The translations under genes were made by a program, and so were the position numbers. A DNA stretch of 64,000 bases, taken from contig NC_134548.1 in NCBI RefSeq assembly GCF_050624435.1, positions 124,141,583 through 124,205,582 of the forward strand. The letters run 5' to 3'. This DNA is from Tenrec ecaudatus. Its lineage: Eukaryota > Chordata > Mammalia > Afrosoricida > Tenrecidae. The number at the start of each line of letters is the position of its first letter. The first letter of the stretch is position 1. The notes below the pieces were generated by a model, which had not been told where the DNA came from, made no database searches, and saw only the letters and a list, made by a program, of their open reading frames with translations. Shown here in pieces: positions 36,493 to 48,486 of this stretch.

Positions 36493-36947
36493 ACAATAGA
36501 GATTCAAATGCTCTGAAACCTAACATAGGTTGTCAGAGTCAAATTCCTTTATGAAAATTACAATGTTCCAGTCATGTTAGGAGATGGCACAACTTCTCCA
36601 CCTGTGAACAAAAAAAGAAAAGTTAGAATTTTTCTTAGAATGAAACTTAGCGTCAACCTCACCTCATGTAACATGATTTCATTTTACATGAATTATCTAT
36701 TGACTTCTGTATATTAAAATGTGTTCTAAAATATTTATTGCATAATTTGAAGAAAAATTTAGATCTTCAAAGAAGTAGAAAAATTACTTTGAAATTTTAC
36801 ATTTTAAAAACACTAAATTGCCCTCACACCTTCCACATATGCACCTTTACAATGTTCCTTCTTATTTTCCACTCTTCTCAAACTGTGTTCTGGCATTGCA
36901 GTATCGGACATGTGTTCTCTGTATGTATTGCATAGTCTACCGTACAA

Positions 36948-37015
36948 AACCAAAAATCCGCTGCCATCTATTCGATTCTAACTCATAGGCCGCCATGGGT
37001 CCATATACTACAGCC
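36948..37015 (-). repeat. AfroSINE fragment
   Basis: Only the tail side is present: 'aaaatccgctgccatctatt' and 'cgattctaactcataggccg'. Confidence 0.7.
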
Positions 37016-37606
37016 TCCCTTGGAAGTCCCTTAATACCTAATACATTTTTCAAATATTTCTTACTTTATTTTTGTTTTCTCTTATACTTTGTGTGTCTGA
37101 ATTCTTCCTTTATTTAGCATTAGGATGATAAAATAGTATAATGTGATAGCTGGAAATATAGTGGAGCACAATATCTAAAAAACCACACCTGATGTAGGCC
37201 ATCCAATGTGATTTTCTAAATCAGCATCCCAAATAACCTCAGCAACAGACCTTAAAAACTAAGACACCAAGAAAATGTTTGTTGTTATTGGGCTGTGTAA
37301 TCAGTTTTATCATTTTGGGTCATACCTTTATCTTTGTTAATCACATCTATGTAAACTTACACAAGCACACATAATCTATTTCCACCACTTTAAAAAATAG
37401 GAATACTACACATGTTATTCAGAAATTTACTTTGTTTCACTTAATATGTTATAAACATCAAGACTTTCAGATCTAATTTGTCTTTTCAGAGCTGCACGTG
37501 GAAAATGAACATGTTTGATTACATAAAAATCTAAAGCATCCAAGGGCCCAGGAAAAATAGTCATAACGACACATGTCCAACATAAGATTAACCACCATGA
37601 TTTATA

Positions 37607-38648
37607 GAGGTCTAAATACAGGCATGTGTATATATTTACATATAAGTATAGGGAAATAGATCTATGTACATATTTTTATATGTTAAGTATTAAGGTAGCA
37701 GAAGGACATTGGGCCTCTACTCAAGTACTCCTTCAATGAAAGAACACTTGGTTCTAATAACGTGGCATTCCTGATGCTCACCTTCTTTTTCCCAACACAA
37801 TCGCTGAAGACAAAGCGGGTGTATAAGCAATTGTGGTGAAGAAAGCTGATGCTGATGATGCCATAGTGTCTGGGGTCTTAAAGGCTTGAAGGTAAACAAG
37901 CAGCCATCTAGCTCAGAAGCAACAAAGCCCACGTGGAAGAAGCACAGCAGTCTGTGTTATCATGAGGTATCTTGGGATCAGGTATCAGGCATCAAAGACC
38001 CAGAACAAAAGCTCATATCATTGTGAATGAGGGCGAGTGCAGAGTGAAGACACAAACCCCATCTGTAGACAAGTGGGCATTCCCTTATTACAAGGGTAAC
38101 AAGGAAGAGACAAGCCAGTCAGGGTGCAGTAGAGCACCGATGAATCATACAACATTCCTCTAATTCTTTAATGCTCCTCCCCTCACTCTCATGACCACAG
38201 TTCTACCTTACAAATGCAGCCAGACAAGAGTGAGTACATGAATACAGATAATATCTGGAAACACAAGGAATTCAGGACAGAAAGCCCCTCAGGACCAATG
38301 AGAGTAGTGATACCAGAAGGGGAAGGGGAAGGTAGGGTGTGAAAGGGGAAACCAATCACAATGATCTACATATAACCCCCTCCTAGGGGGATGGACAACA
38401 TAAAAGTGGGTGAAGGGAGACAGCGGTCCGTATAAGACATGAAAATATAATAATAAATTCTAAACTAACAAGGGTTCATGAGGGGGGATAGATGGGGGAG
38501 GGGCAAATGAACTGATAACCAAGGGCTCAAGTAGAAAGAAAATGTTTTGAAAATGATGATGGCAACAAATGTACAAATATACTTGACACAATGGATGGAT
38601 GGAATGTGGTAAGAGCTGCACAAGCCCCCAATAAAATGATTAAAAATA
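37607..38648 (+). mobile_element. Afrotherian L1 3' UTR (~1 kb)
   Basis: Long 3' UTR with the blocks 'gaaatagatctatgtacata', 'agcagccatctagctcagaa', 'cacaagccccc' and terminal 'aataaaatgatt'. It holds a single copy of the module that is doubled at 39985-40440. 5'-truncated, no ORF2. Confidence 0.9.
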
Positions 38649-38669
38649 AAAGATTAATCGGCATGAAAG

Positions 38670-38815
38670 ATAAGGATCACCTACAAATTGATAGAGAATT
38701 CTATGTGATGGAAAAATGGGCAAAAATTATGAAAATGTTCTTTATGATATGGAAACTCAATCAATTTCATTAGTAGTCAGGATAACATACATCCAAAGAC
38801 AAATAAAACTTCATT
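38670..38815 (+). mobile_element. L1 ORF2 3' remnant
   Basis: Diverged plus-strand sequence ('gaaaaatgggcaaaaattat', 'tcaatttcattagtagtcag') in the order of the L1 ORF2 end. Broken by indels. Confidence 0.5.
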
Positions 38816-38829
38816 AAAATTATGAAAGT

Positions 38830-40440
38830 AATTAAACTTCAGTGTAAAAAACCAGGCAGCATTCCGGCATGGAGTAGGGAACCAGTGGAGAGGTCTGGGA
38901 GGCTGGCCCCAGCACCAAAAATTAAGTGGATTCTTGCCCCTCCCCCGAGAAGAATTTGTTTCAAAGGACAACATTGATTCTCCAGCTCCGGGAGAGGGAC
39001 ATATCTGATCAGAGCACACGGGAGCAGATGAAGGGGGAGGAGGAGAGAGTGGAGCACAGCCTGGCCCACCAGGCCATGAGGATGATGTTCCTGATTAGAG
39101 CAGCCCGTCTATAGAGAGGACAACATGGCTGGCCCCACTATGAGACATTATGACCAATGGCGCTACAGGGGACAGCACCAAAACACAGTGTGCGAATCGC
39201 ACCTGACCTGATCCCACCACACCGAGGCAAAGCACTGGGGGAGTGCAGCGGGAACGGCAAGGGAATGGAGTAGCAAGGTCCCCAGGGTTGCTGAAAGTGG
39301 ACTTTGGGGCCAGGGTGTGGTGCCCCAACAGACTGGACTGGAAAACACTCCTAAGGGCCAACAAACGATCCTTGAACTAACTACAAGCTCTTCTTTCTTG
39401 TGTTTTGTTTTGTTCTTTGTCAGTGGTTTGTTGTTGTTTTGTTGTATACTGTTGCTTTGTTTTCCTCTGTCTTGTTTTTGTACATGTTATTATCTCCACA
39501 GTTCTGTCTAAATAAGACAGGCTGGATGAACTATCTGGAGGTAAAACAACTGGACCGACAGTTCCGGGGGGACTTGGGTTGGGGGAGGTGGGGGTAAGGA
39601 AGTGGTGTTAACTAACCCAGGGAAAAGGGAACAACATGGGATCCAAATTGGTGGTCAGGAGGGAGTGACAGACCTGGTAGGGAATGATCAAGCATAAGGT
39701 AACATAAAGAAGAGGTATAGCTGTAACCCAGGTGGGGATGAAGCATGATAGTGGGGCAGGAGGAAAGTCAAGGGAAATAGAGGAAAGAGCGGGGAGGCAA
39801 AGGGCATGTATAGAGGTCTAGACAAAGACATGTACAAGCAAACATATATATGAGGATGGAGAAATAGATCTATGTGTCTACATTATTAGATTTAGTATTA
39901 AGGTGGCGGAAGGACCTTGGGCCTCTCTCTACTCAAGCACTCCCTCAATGCATGAATACTTTCTTCTAATAAATTGCCATTCTATGATGCTCACCCTCCC
40001 GACACAACTGCTGAAGCCAAAGCGAGTGAACAAGTAAATGTGGTGAAGAAAACTGATGGTGCCCGGCTATCAAAAGAGATAGCGTCTGGGGTCTTAAAGA
40101 CGTGAAGATAAACAAGCGGCCATCTAGCTCAGAAGCAACAAAGCCCACATGGAAGAACACACCAGCCTGTGTGATCATGTGGTCCCGAAGGGATCAGTTA
40201 CCAGGCATCAAAGAACAAAAAAACGTATCATTGGGTGCACACCTCCATGAAAAGATCGCCGAGGACAAATGGGTGCATAAGCAAATGTGGCGAAGAAAGC
40301 TGATGGTGCCCAGCTATCAAAAGAGATAGACAGTGTCTGGTTTCTTAAAGGCTTGAAGGTGAACAAGCAGCAATCTAGCTCAGAAGAAACAAAGCCCACA
40401 TCGAAGAAGCACACCAGCCTCCATGAGGTAACCAGGTTTT
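38830..40440 (+). mobile_element. Afrotherian L1 3' UTR with duplicated module
   Basis: About 1.6 kb of L1 3' UTR starting in a G/C-rich upstream part (38870-39360) and ending before the usual terminus. Blocks around 'tggtgaagaaaactgatggt' and 'agcggccatctagctcagaa' occur twice, with a spacing of about 247 bp (near 40041 and 40288), giving a tandem duplication. No coding capacity is left. Confidence 0.85.
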
Positions 40441-40913
40441 CCATTGACCACACATAAACACATATAAATTCATAATGTAGGTTATCTTAAATAATCGAGG
40501 AATCTACAATATCTATTATACTTGGCAACTTCCTTTTTTCACTTAATTTTCATGGTTATTCCTGGCCAGTATGAAAATATCCAGGTTGCTATTTTATTTG
40601 TTTGTTTTTGCTGTTTATTTCGAACTAGCTTTTATGTCATAAAGAAAGGAAGCCGGTTTCTATTTTACTTTTCCTCCTTTTATAACCACTCTGATCGGTG
40701 TTTAGATCTGTCGAGTGAGGAATCTGGAGGGTTTTCACAGCTGTGACCCTTTCTCTTTTTATAAAATGTTAAATTTATTCATATTATTTTCCCTTTTATT
40801 TATGGTCTATAACAGAGACTAAGAAAAAGCATACTACATGGAATTGTGCAGTCCAATGCACAGTGAGACCATCCCAGTACACAACGCCCTCCCAAATGTG
40901 GTTCTTTCCTCTT

Positions 40914-40985
40914 CCTTTTTCCACACCCACCTTCTCTCTTTCCTTTTTTTTCTCTCCTCTCTCCCCCTTCTCCCTCCCCCAGCAG
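40914..40985. repeat. Pyrimidine-rich tract
   Basis: About 70 bases almost wholly C and T on the plus strand. Confidence 0.8.
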
Positions 40986-41084
40986 TCTCTTCAAAATCTC
41001 TTTATTTGGTTGCCCCACTCCTCGTTTATTATAAGGGTGTGAAAAAATGTTTATTTTTTATGAGATGACAGTGACTATTGTTTT

Positions 41085-41760
41085 TTAGGTTTGCTTAATA
41101 TTCCCAAGCAAATAAAGAATTTTGCTTTTTTTGTGCCATCTGGCATGCCTTTAATATCTTTTTGGTGTCTTTTAGATCTGGTTAAAACTTCTAAGACTAT
41201 CTGAAATAAAAGTGTTATTAAAGGGCAACCATATCTGGGTCTCAGAGAACCTTGCTAGGGTAGTAGTTATGCAGTTCAAAACCATCAGTCACTCTGTGGG
41301 AGAAAGACAGGGCTTTTAACTCCCTTAGAGAGTTATAGTCTTTAAAACTCCTCAGGGTATTTATACTCTGTCCTTTAATGTGCTGTGAGTAAGTATCAAA
41401 ACAATGGTATTGAGGTTTTTTTAATTTTGTCTGATTTTTGCTTACACGCAGAATATTTTCAATTTGTCACCATTGAGTCAGATGCTAGCCATTGGTTTTG
41501 CATATATTCCAAAATTAAGGAATTTCCCTTCTATTTTTATATGATTGTTTTTGTCTAGAATGGGTATTGAATTTTATTTAATGTCTTTTCTATATCAATT
41601 GATATAATCATATGATTCTCTTGCTCTTTTTATATAATGGATTACATTGTTTTATTTCATTTTTAAATCCTTGCATGTCTGATATAAATCCCAATTCATC
41701 ATGATGGACTATTTTTTAAACAGCATAAAAATCTCATTTAGTTCATTTGTTTGTTATCCT
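41085..41760 (-). mobile_element. L1 ORF2 fragment (reverse), split by an AfroSINE
   Basis: Reverse-strand reverse-transcriptase-region sequence: 'gggcaaccatatctggg', 'gcatataatt'-type blocks, 'atatcaattgatataatcat' and 'cttgcatgtctgatataaat', in the order seen in L1 ORF2. Many stops. Collinear sequence appears to resume at about 43740 after younger L1 pieces. Confidence 0.65.
41235..41400 (+). repeat. AfroSINE inside L1 ORF2
   Basis: Forward copy ('gtagttatgcagttcaaaac', 'gtgggagaaagacagggctt', 'ctctgtcctttaatgtgctg') flanked on both sides by L1. Confidence 0.75.
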
Positions 41761-41851
41761 TTAAAATTTTGTATAATTCATATATACAAATAATGTGTTG
41801 GTACAAGTAGTACATTTTAAATAAATATGCATATACAAAGAAGCACATTGC

Positions 41852-41935
41852 CATCAAGTTCATTCCCATTCATGTGAACCCATGTATGTCAGAGTATATC
41901 TGTTCCATAGGGATTTTAATGGCTGTAATCTTTTT
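41852..41935 (-). repeat. AfroSINE fragment
   Basis: Reverse tail side: 'cacattgccatcaagttcat', 'gtcagagtatatctgttcca', 'ttttaatggctgtaatcttt'. Confidence 0.7.
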
Positions 41936-42147
41936 GTTTTCCTAGATTTTATATAACATAATATTTATTAGTAAATGGAAAGCATTGCTTAAAGAGTCCT
42001 TGGCTTATTATGTTGAAATTCCTGAGAAAATAGTATTTACTGAGTCCTAAAGAAACCTATCATGATAAGAATTTACCATGCCTATTGATTGAGCAGTTAG
42101 AGCTCAAATCCATTTACAGAGCACATACTTTTGCAAGATATCCTACT

Positions 42148-42300
42148 GAAGCACCACACACTGTAAATTGGAGCAATGGTAAAGAACCTACCTGCAAATG
42201 GAAAGGTCTGCAGTTTAAACCCACCAAAGGCTCTGTGGAAGAAAGACCTGATAATTGGCCCTCATAAACACTACAACCTAGAATAGCCGCTGGGGTATTC
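42148..42300 (+). repeat. AfroSINE, diverged
   Basis: Forward 'ggaaaggtctgcagtttaaa' and 'cccaccaaaggctctgtgga' match the head and box regions; the tail is lost. Confidence 0.6.
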
Positions 42301-42439
42301 CATGAGTAATAATTGCCTTTTGCCTTGACTGCACACAAAAACATCAATGTTCTGTGATGCTCCCCACTCAATAAACTTTACCTTTTTAACTCAATCGCCA
42401 TTCCATTAGTGTTATACTAATTTAAAATAAAATTTTCTA

Positions 42440-42830
42440 TTATGATTGACAGTTTTTAGGAAAACTTGCATTTAACAGTTTTATTGGCTCTTTATCCACA
42501 TATCATACAATGCAATAGTTCAATCATATCAAGAAAAGTTGCACAATCATCAACACAATCAATTTTACAACATTTTCTGCTTCCTTGTTCTGATTAGTGT
42601 TATTCTTTTAAAGTGTGACAAAAAAACAAAGCAAAACATTGTCCAATTCAACAAGTTTTACATGCATAATTCAGTGCCATTGATTATATTCTTCATGTTG
42701 TACAATAATTATTGCTATCCTTTTACAAATTATTCCACAATTATTAACATAAACTCAGTGCCCCCTATGAAAAAAAACTTTTCCACCTTTGCCCATGGTA
42801 ACCCTAGATCAACTTTGGTTTCTTTTTGTT
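42440..42830 (-). mobile_element. Old L1 3' UTR (reverse)
   Basis: 'gcataattcagtgccattga', 'cttcatgttgtacaataatt' and 'ccacaattattaacataaac' follow the order of L1MA-like 3' UTRs. Confidence 0.65.
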
Positions 42831-42845
42831 TGTTTAGTAGTTTTT

Positions 42846-43740
42846 GTTTTTATATATTAAAAGATCATTTTATTGGGGGCTCTTACAACTCTTATAACAA
42901 TCCATACATCAGATGTATCAAGCATATTTGTGCATATGTTGCCATCATTCTTTGCCAGGCATTTAATTTCTATTGAGCCCTTAGTATCAGCTCCTCTTTT
43001 TCCCCTCCCCCCACCCTCGTGACCCCTTGATAAATTATAAATTATTATTATTCTCATCTCTCTTTATTTTCATGTCTCTTCTATCATACACTTCCATAAT
43101 GAAGTCCCTTTTACAGAGTTGTATAAACATCATTACAGTCAGAGTTAGTGCTCTCCCCACCCTTGCATTCATTGTTTGTACTCCAACTCCAATCCCCGCC
43201 CCAATAAACCATTGCAGCAGTGACTGTCTGTGTGCATCCACTCCTTCTGTGCCTCATAAACTGGGAAAACTAACAGAAACAATAAAAAAATCGTAAAAAT
43301 AAGCAAATAATAAGAAAATAATATTAAAAATAAAGAGTAAGAAATAAAAGACCACCAACAATATTTTAAAAGCCAGAGTAGAAATTTCTGCCATGGTATA
43401 AGTGAGAAATGTTTACGCCTAGAGCAAATTCAGGTTGGATCACCATAATTGAATTTACAATAATCTCTGAGAGCAAAACTGATGGAGATCCGTGCCTGTG
43501 GCTAGAGGGGATCTGTCAGGGGTTTAATCTGACTACATGCTCTGCAGATGGATTTGGGGCTCCCACTGTCCTCCACAGCTTTCTACAAATTGGGTGGTGA
43601 CAATTTAATCTCTAGTACTCTTCCCTTCATCATATTTGGATTTTGTTATTTTCAGCTTTGGCTCACACAGGCTGGTGTGCTTCTTCCTTGTGGACTTAGT
43701 CAACTCCTCGCTTAGATGGCTGTTTGTTTGAATTTAAGAT
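42846..43740 (-). mobile_element. Afrotherian L1 3' UTR (reverse), inserted in older L1
   Basis: Begins with 'gatcattttattgggggctc', the reverse of the L1 terminus, and ends near 'cacaggctggtgtgcttctt' and 'tagatggctgtttgtttgaa' (43670-43735). Diverged in the middle. It appears to sit within the older L1 whose ORF2 lies on both sides. Confidence 0.7.
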
Positions 43741-45930
43741 TCTGATGAAAATTTTTATATTCACAAGCGGAATTGGTCTATAATTTTCAATTCTGATAAT
43801 GGCTTTGCCTGGTTTAATTAGGGTTATACTTCCTTCGTAAAATGAATTTGTTAATATTATCCTTTTCTATATTCTGAGATAGTGTTCATAAAATTGGCAT
43901 CAAGTTCTCTAAATGATTGACAGAAGTCTCCAGTGAAATCATCTGGTCCCCAACTTTTTATGTTGGGAATTTTTAAATGATCAGATCTATTTCTTGTTGT
44001 GTTATTGTTCTGTTAAGGTTTTCTACATCAGTCTGTAATAATTTAACCAAATTTCACCGAGCCTATGGGTTCCTGTAAAGAGACTGTAACTCTACAGGAG
44101 TAGAAATTATCATTTTTCTTTGAACTATATTATTTTAGGTAGGTAATATGTTTATAGAAATTTGTTAACTTCATCTAGGTTTTCAAATGTAGTGGAAAAC
44201 AAATTTCCATAATATTGTATAATTCTCTTTTCTATTTCATTTGGTTCTGTTGTGATGATGCCCTTTTAGTTCTTATTTACTGTATATCATTTTCCTTTGT
44301 TAAGTTTGCCAGTGGTTTAGAAATTTTGTTAATCCTTTCAAAGAGTCAACTTTTTTTGAGTCAACTTTTTATTGTGTTGATTTTCTCTTATTTTGTTTCA
44401 TTTATTATTGCTGGAATCTTATTTCTTTTCTTCTAGGGTCTGAAGGCTTGTTTTGCTGGTCCAGTGTGATATGTTAAAGTATTTACTTTAATTCTTTCTT
44501 CCTTTTTGACATCAAAAAGGATACTTTGACAGTTTTGATAATGTTCCATAGAATTCTTAGGGGTTCTTCAGCTTTTTCGTTCTTTTTAATAGTTTCATCT
44601 TTTTGTATTTTTATCTCAAGAGATTTGTCTTCAAGATCACTGAATCATTTCCATGATTTCAATTCTTCTGTTTTATTCTTTCAAAATTTTATCCCGTTAT
44701 AATATCTCAGTCTTGCCTTAGAAATACCTTCTTTTAGTTGTTGAATTATTCTTAGATTTTAATTTATTTTGCCTTATAGCTCTTTTAGTGCTTTACTCGG
44801 TGATTATATCTTTTGTTTATTCTGTTTACATCAGCTGAATATCATGCTTCTAAACTCTTTCAACAGGAGATCTAAATATTTCTTCCAAGACTGCATCTGT
44901 ATCCACATCAGCATGTGTTCCATTCGGTTGGGTCATTTTCCCATGTACACAGAGATTGGCTGCTGCTTTTGATATATAGCATCGCTTTATATTTTCTCTG
45001 GAGTGAACAAAACTCCCCCCATACTTGTTGTAGATACTGAAAAGTCAAGGGCGTAGGTAGTTCAGCACAAGCCTGCCCTGAGCAAGGGCTGATGGCAGGA
45101 AATGGTTGGTCTAGAGGTAGGTTCTGGAGCTTTCAGGGAGTAGAGACCAATGATCAATACAATTTCCATCAAGGGGGAAAGAAGGGGATGTCCAAGATTC
45201 TGCCCAATTGCCCACCCAAACGGCATTCACTCACTCTGTATATCAGAGAGTTGCCTAGGGATTCTTTAAAATGACTCCCCTCTGGGCCTGAGGTGACAGA
45301 CAGGCAAGTGATGCCTATCTGAAGCCTGAGTCTGCATAGAGATGACATTCAAATTCTCCTATTCACTTAAAGTTGCACTCCCCCAGGGCTGGCTTGTGCT
45401 CTTGGAATGCTGGGGACATTTTGCAACAGTTCAGCCCCCAGAACTCCAGCAGACATTGAGAGATAGCCTCCAGCTGATTTGAATGCCCAGAAAACAGTGA
45501 TCTGGCTGTTTCTCTTTACCACTAGGGTTCACGAACCCGTGGATCTTCTAGGCTGAATTCATTGCATTTCCACCTCCCCAGTACCAAATCAACCCCTTTC
45601 CTGTTAGGGAAAAAGTGCCAGTGTGCTTTGTGGTGTTTGTTAGGGGTGGGTATCCAGAGGATGGGTCAGCTCACCTTTTTCCCTTTCCTCCCATGAGGCC
45701 CTGAGTGCTGGTGTGAAGGGCAGCTTTGTAGGCACCCTTTGGGGACAGCCCTGAATATGTGACCTTTTTATTGAGGGGTTGTTTTCTCTGATTCCTTCCT
45801 CTGAAATACCAAGGTGTTCTTGGTAGCGGTTGCTGGACTTCCAGAGAGGTTGAGAATGCCTTCTCTGCTTTTTGATGTTTTGTTCGAAGAGGGTTTTACT
45901 TAGCTGTGACTAGGCAATCCTATTGGATCA
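43740..45930 (-). mobile_element. Older L1, ORF2 to 5' region (reverse)
   Basis: 43740-44500 matches the order of L1 ORF2 in reverse ('ggaattggtctataattttc', 'ccagtgaaatcatctggtcc', 'aaagagtcaacttttt'). 44500-45000 resembles upstream L1 sequence. 45040-45930 is GC-richer and may be its ORF1/5' UTR. No intact reading frame. The 5' part is a weaker call than the ORF2 part. Confidence 0.55.
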
Positions 45931-45954
45931 GAATTGCCCAGCTCATTATTTTAG

Positions 45955-46143
45955 TAATCAGAATCCAAATCCACTGCTATTGCATTGATTGTGACTCGTA
46001 TAAGATTTCCATAAAAGGTTTCCAAGGCTGTACAAAATGAATTAGCCTTATCTTTCTCCCTCACAGTTACCGGTAGGTTTGAACCTTGGACCTTGCTGTT
46101 AGCAGTCCAACACTTACCCAGCAGGACTACCAGGGTTGCTTCC
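45955..46143 (-). repeat. AfroSINE
   Basis: Reverse copy: 'gattgtgactcgtataagat', 'gtttgaaccttggaccttgc', 'actaccagggttgctt'. Confidence 0.85.
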
Positions 46144-46144
46144 T

Positions 46145-47040
46145 TAGTTTAATAGCTACATAGAATTCCATCAGTTATATAATTCAGAATTTATTCAACT
46201 TATTGGTGAATAATCAAATAATTTTCAGATTTTCCTTATAATTATTTTTTCTTATAATTTTATAATTATTTTTATTATATTTTCTTTATAATAACTTTAA
46301 AGTAAATATCCTTATGAGTCTATCTGCTCCCATAAATATTTAGCCCTCAGAAACACATAGGGTCCTCCCTGAGTCTAAATCAAGTCTATGCCAGTGAGTT
46401 ATTGTTTTGGTTTTGGTACTTTTATCATCTAGTATAAATTTCCATAGCTAATATATCTGGGTCAGATGATAAACATTTCAAATACTTCATAACTGCTAAT
46501 AAATTACTTTCTAAATTGTTCTCTATAAGTCAGGTTCCTAGCAGCAGTTTACAAGGTTCCCATATTTCTACATCTTTGCTCCAATAGATATTAAAATTCA
46601 TTTTATTCAGTTTTAAAAAATGTTTTTTCTACTTTTGCTGTTAAATAGCAAAAAGGACTTACACGTTGCTTGCTTCATGAAGATCCATAAGCCTACTAAT
46701 ATTCATGCATACCAGTTTGGTTATGTCCTGAGATTTAAAAACAAAGACAATAATAGCCATTACTCAACTATATGTCTTCTTGAATCACACCACGAGCTGG
46801 GGTGTTTATTCCACTCACAGCTCAATGACGAAGAACAGTTGTTACAACCACAATGTTTCTTAGCTTATATTATTACCAAATTGGTGGAAATGTGATTACT
46901 TTTAAAATCTTAAACTTGAATGATCCTTATTAGCAATATTGCTAAACTGTGACTTTTTGGAGTAAAAGATAAACAAAAGAAATATTTTTAAAAATAATAT
47001 TAAAAAGTATTTGACAAGTTTATGCCCCTCACTCTGTCTT
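46145..47040. other. Intergenic stretch, nothing recognised
   Basis: Very AT-rich. An open plus-strand frame at 46620-46895 has no recognisable product and no gene signals. Confidence 0.5.
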
Positions 47041-47046
47041 CCTCTA

Positions 47047-47255
47047 AAAACAAAACCGTAAAACAAAATCAACTTATCCTTGAGTCAATTCCTACTCATT
47101 GAAACACTTTGTGTGTCAGTAGAGAACTGTCCTCCAGAGAATTTTCAAGGCTGTAACTTTTCTAAAGACCTTTCTCTTGTGGTGCCTCTGGGTGGGCTCA
47201 AACTGTTAACCTCTTTTATTTTAATCTAGCACTTAACCATTTGCAACACCCCATA
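47047..47255 (-). repeat. AfroSINE
   Basis: Reverse diverged copy: 'cttgagtcaattcctactca', 'ttttcaaggctgtaactttt', 'gggctcaaactgttaacctc'. Confidence 0.75.
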
Positions 47256-47477
47256 ATTCCAGGCTCTCCCCAAAGGTATTTTCCATTTTTATATGGGTTG
47301 ATCCTAACCTTTGGTTTGTCAGCACACTTTTAAAGTGCAGAAACATTGGTAATAAATGCAACAGAATTACAACATACACTTATGCCTACCTTAATTGACT
47401 TGTGGTCTCTATTCACATTGATCCTTATGCCACGATCAGTTTTCAGGTGGATAAACTAGCTCTAATTCCAAAAGGAT

Positions 47478-47655
47478 TGGAGATTACATTATGAAGTGAT
47501 GGTGCAGATACGAATTTGGTAATCTTAAATGGGTTCAAACATAACACTAGTTGTGAGAATGGTGCAGGTCCTCATGTTATTTCAGTCTCTTGTACCGAGG
47601 GCTGCTACGAGTTGGAAGCAAGTGAGTGGCACCTAATAACAACAAATTGTATTGT
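47478..47655 (+). repeat. AfroSINE/RTE tail copy
   Basis: Forward element ending 'gagtggcacctaataacaac' followed by A-rich sequence, the tail shared by RTE LINEs and AfroSINEs. Confidence 0.6.
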
Positions 47656-48170
47656 TTTTGAATCAGCAAAGTGGAATTATATTGGCTTTTTCATTTCCAT
47701 GGGTCTACAGAGGAAAAGAATATCGTTCATGTATTTTCTAATTAATACCCATGCTTTAGGAGGCAGTGATTATTAAAACATTAACATCTATCAAGCTCCT
47801 GACTTGATTTCAAAAAGAATTTTCAATTTCTATAAAGAGAAATGTCACAAGAATGATCTGTGACTGCCTATACCTAAGTATTTTTGAGTAGACTTAGCAA
47901 GTTTCTAGGGGGAAGAGGGGTGGTCTAAATAAATTAATCAGATTGAACCTTGGGTCTCTTTATACTTTCAGCTGAATTTCAGCTCCAGGTCTCAGTTAGA
48001 CTGTTCATTAGGCATTCAGAATGATATTTTTGAATGTTTTACAAAGCACAACCCATGGATTTAAAAACTTCACCTTTTAAAATTGTGTAAAGCTGGATTT
48101 CACAGGAATGTTCCTGGCTTTCTCAGTCTGGCCATATATGCCTTTGCCTGGCCAGAGAATAGATTGCCTC
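47656..48170. other. Unique flank of the endogenous retrovirus
   Basis: No gene or repeat recognised. It contains a short lysine-poor open frame continuing from the SINE above, which I regard as chance. Confidence 0.45.
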
Positions 48171-48486
48171 ATGACATGTGTAATGGGGTGTCCATTACAC
48201 ATGCCCAGAGGTCTGAGCTACTGGAACAATGAATGGCACACTGCACATGCTCAGCAGTTCAGGTTTCCCACCTGGAAGGGGAGGTACACCTGGGTGGGCC
48301 CTGCACCTGGATTGGCCCACGTACGCCAGGTGATTTCAATCCAGCCAATGGGATTGACCAGGGTCATCTACCATGCCTCCCTGCAGAATAATTGAAAAGT
48401 CAGGAGCCCATAGCTGACCGCGAGATTTTCTGAGCAGCTTCTAGGAAGGCTGCACATGCGTGAGGAGCCCTGTGGATGCCTGTGTA
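48171..48486 (+). repeat. 5' LTR, incomplete (U3 part)
   Basis: From 48184 it is collinear with the 3' LTR ('ggggtgtccattac', 'gcatgctcagcagttcagg'-like, 'aggggaggtacacctggg', 'agtcaggagccca', 'ttttctgagcagcttctagg'). Similarity ends after 'ctgtgta' at about 48485; the 3' LTR continues for another ~120 bp of R/U5 that are absent here. The exact 5' edge is uncertain. Confidence 0.75.

Noticed and set aside
42539-42976. 145-codon plus-strand frame
   Set aside because: Lies across two reverse-orientation L1 3' ends; AT-rich chance frame.
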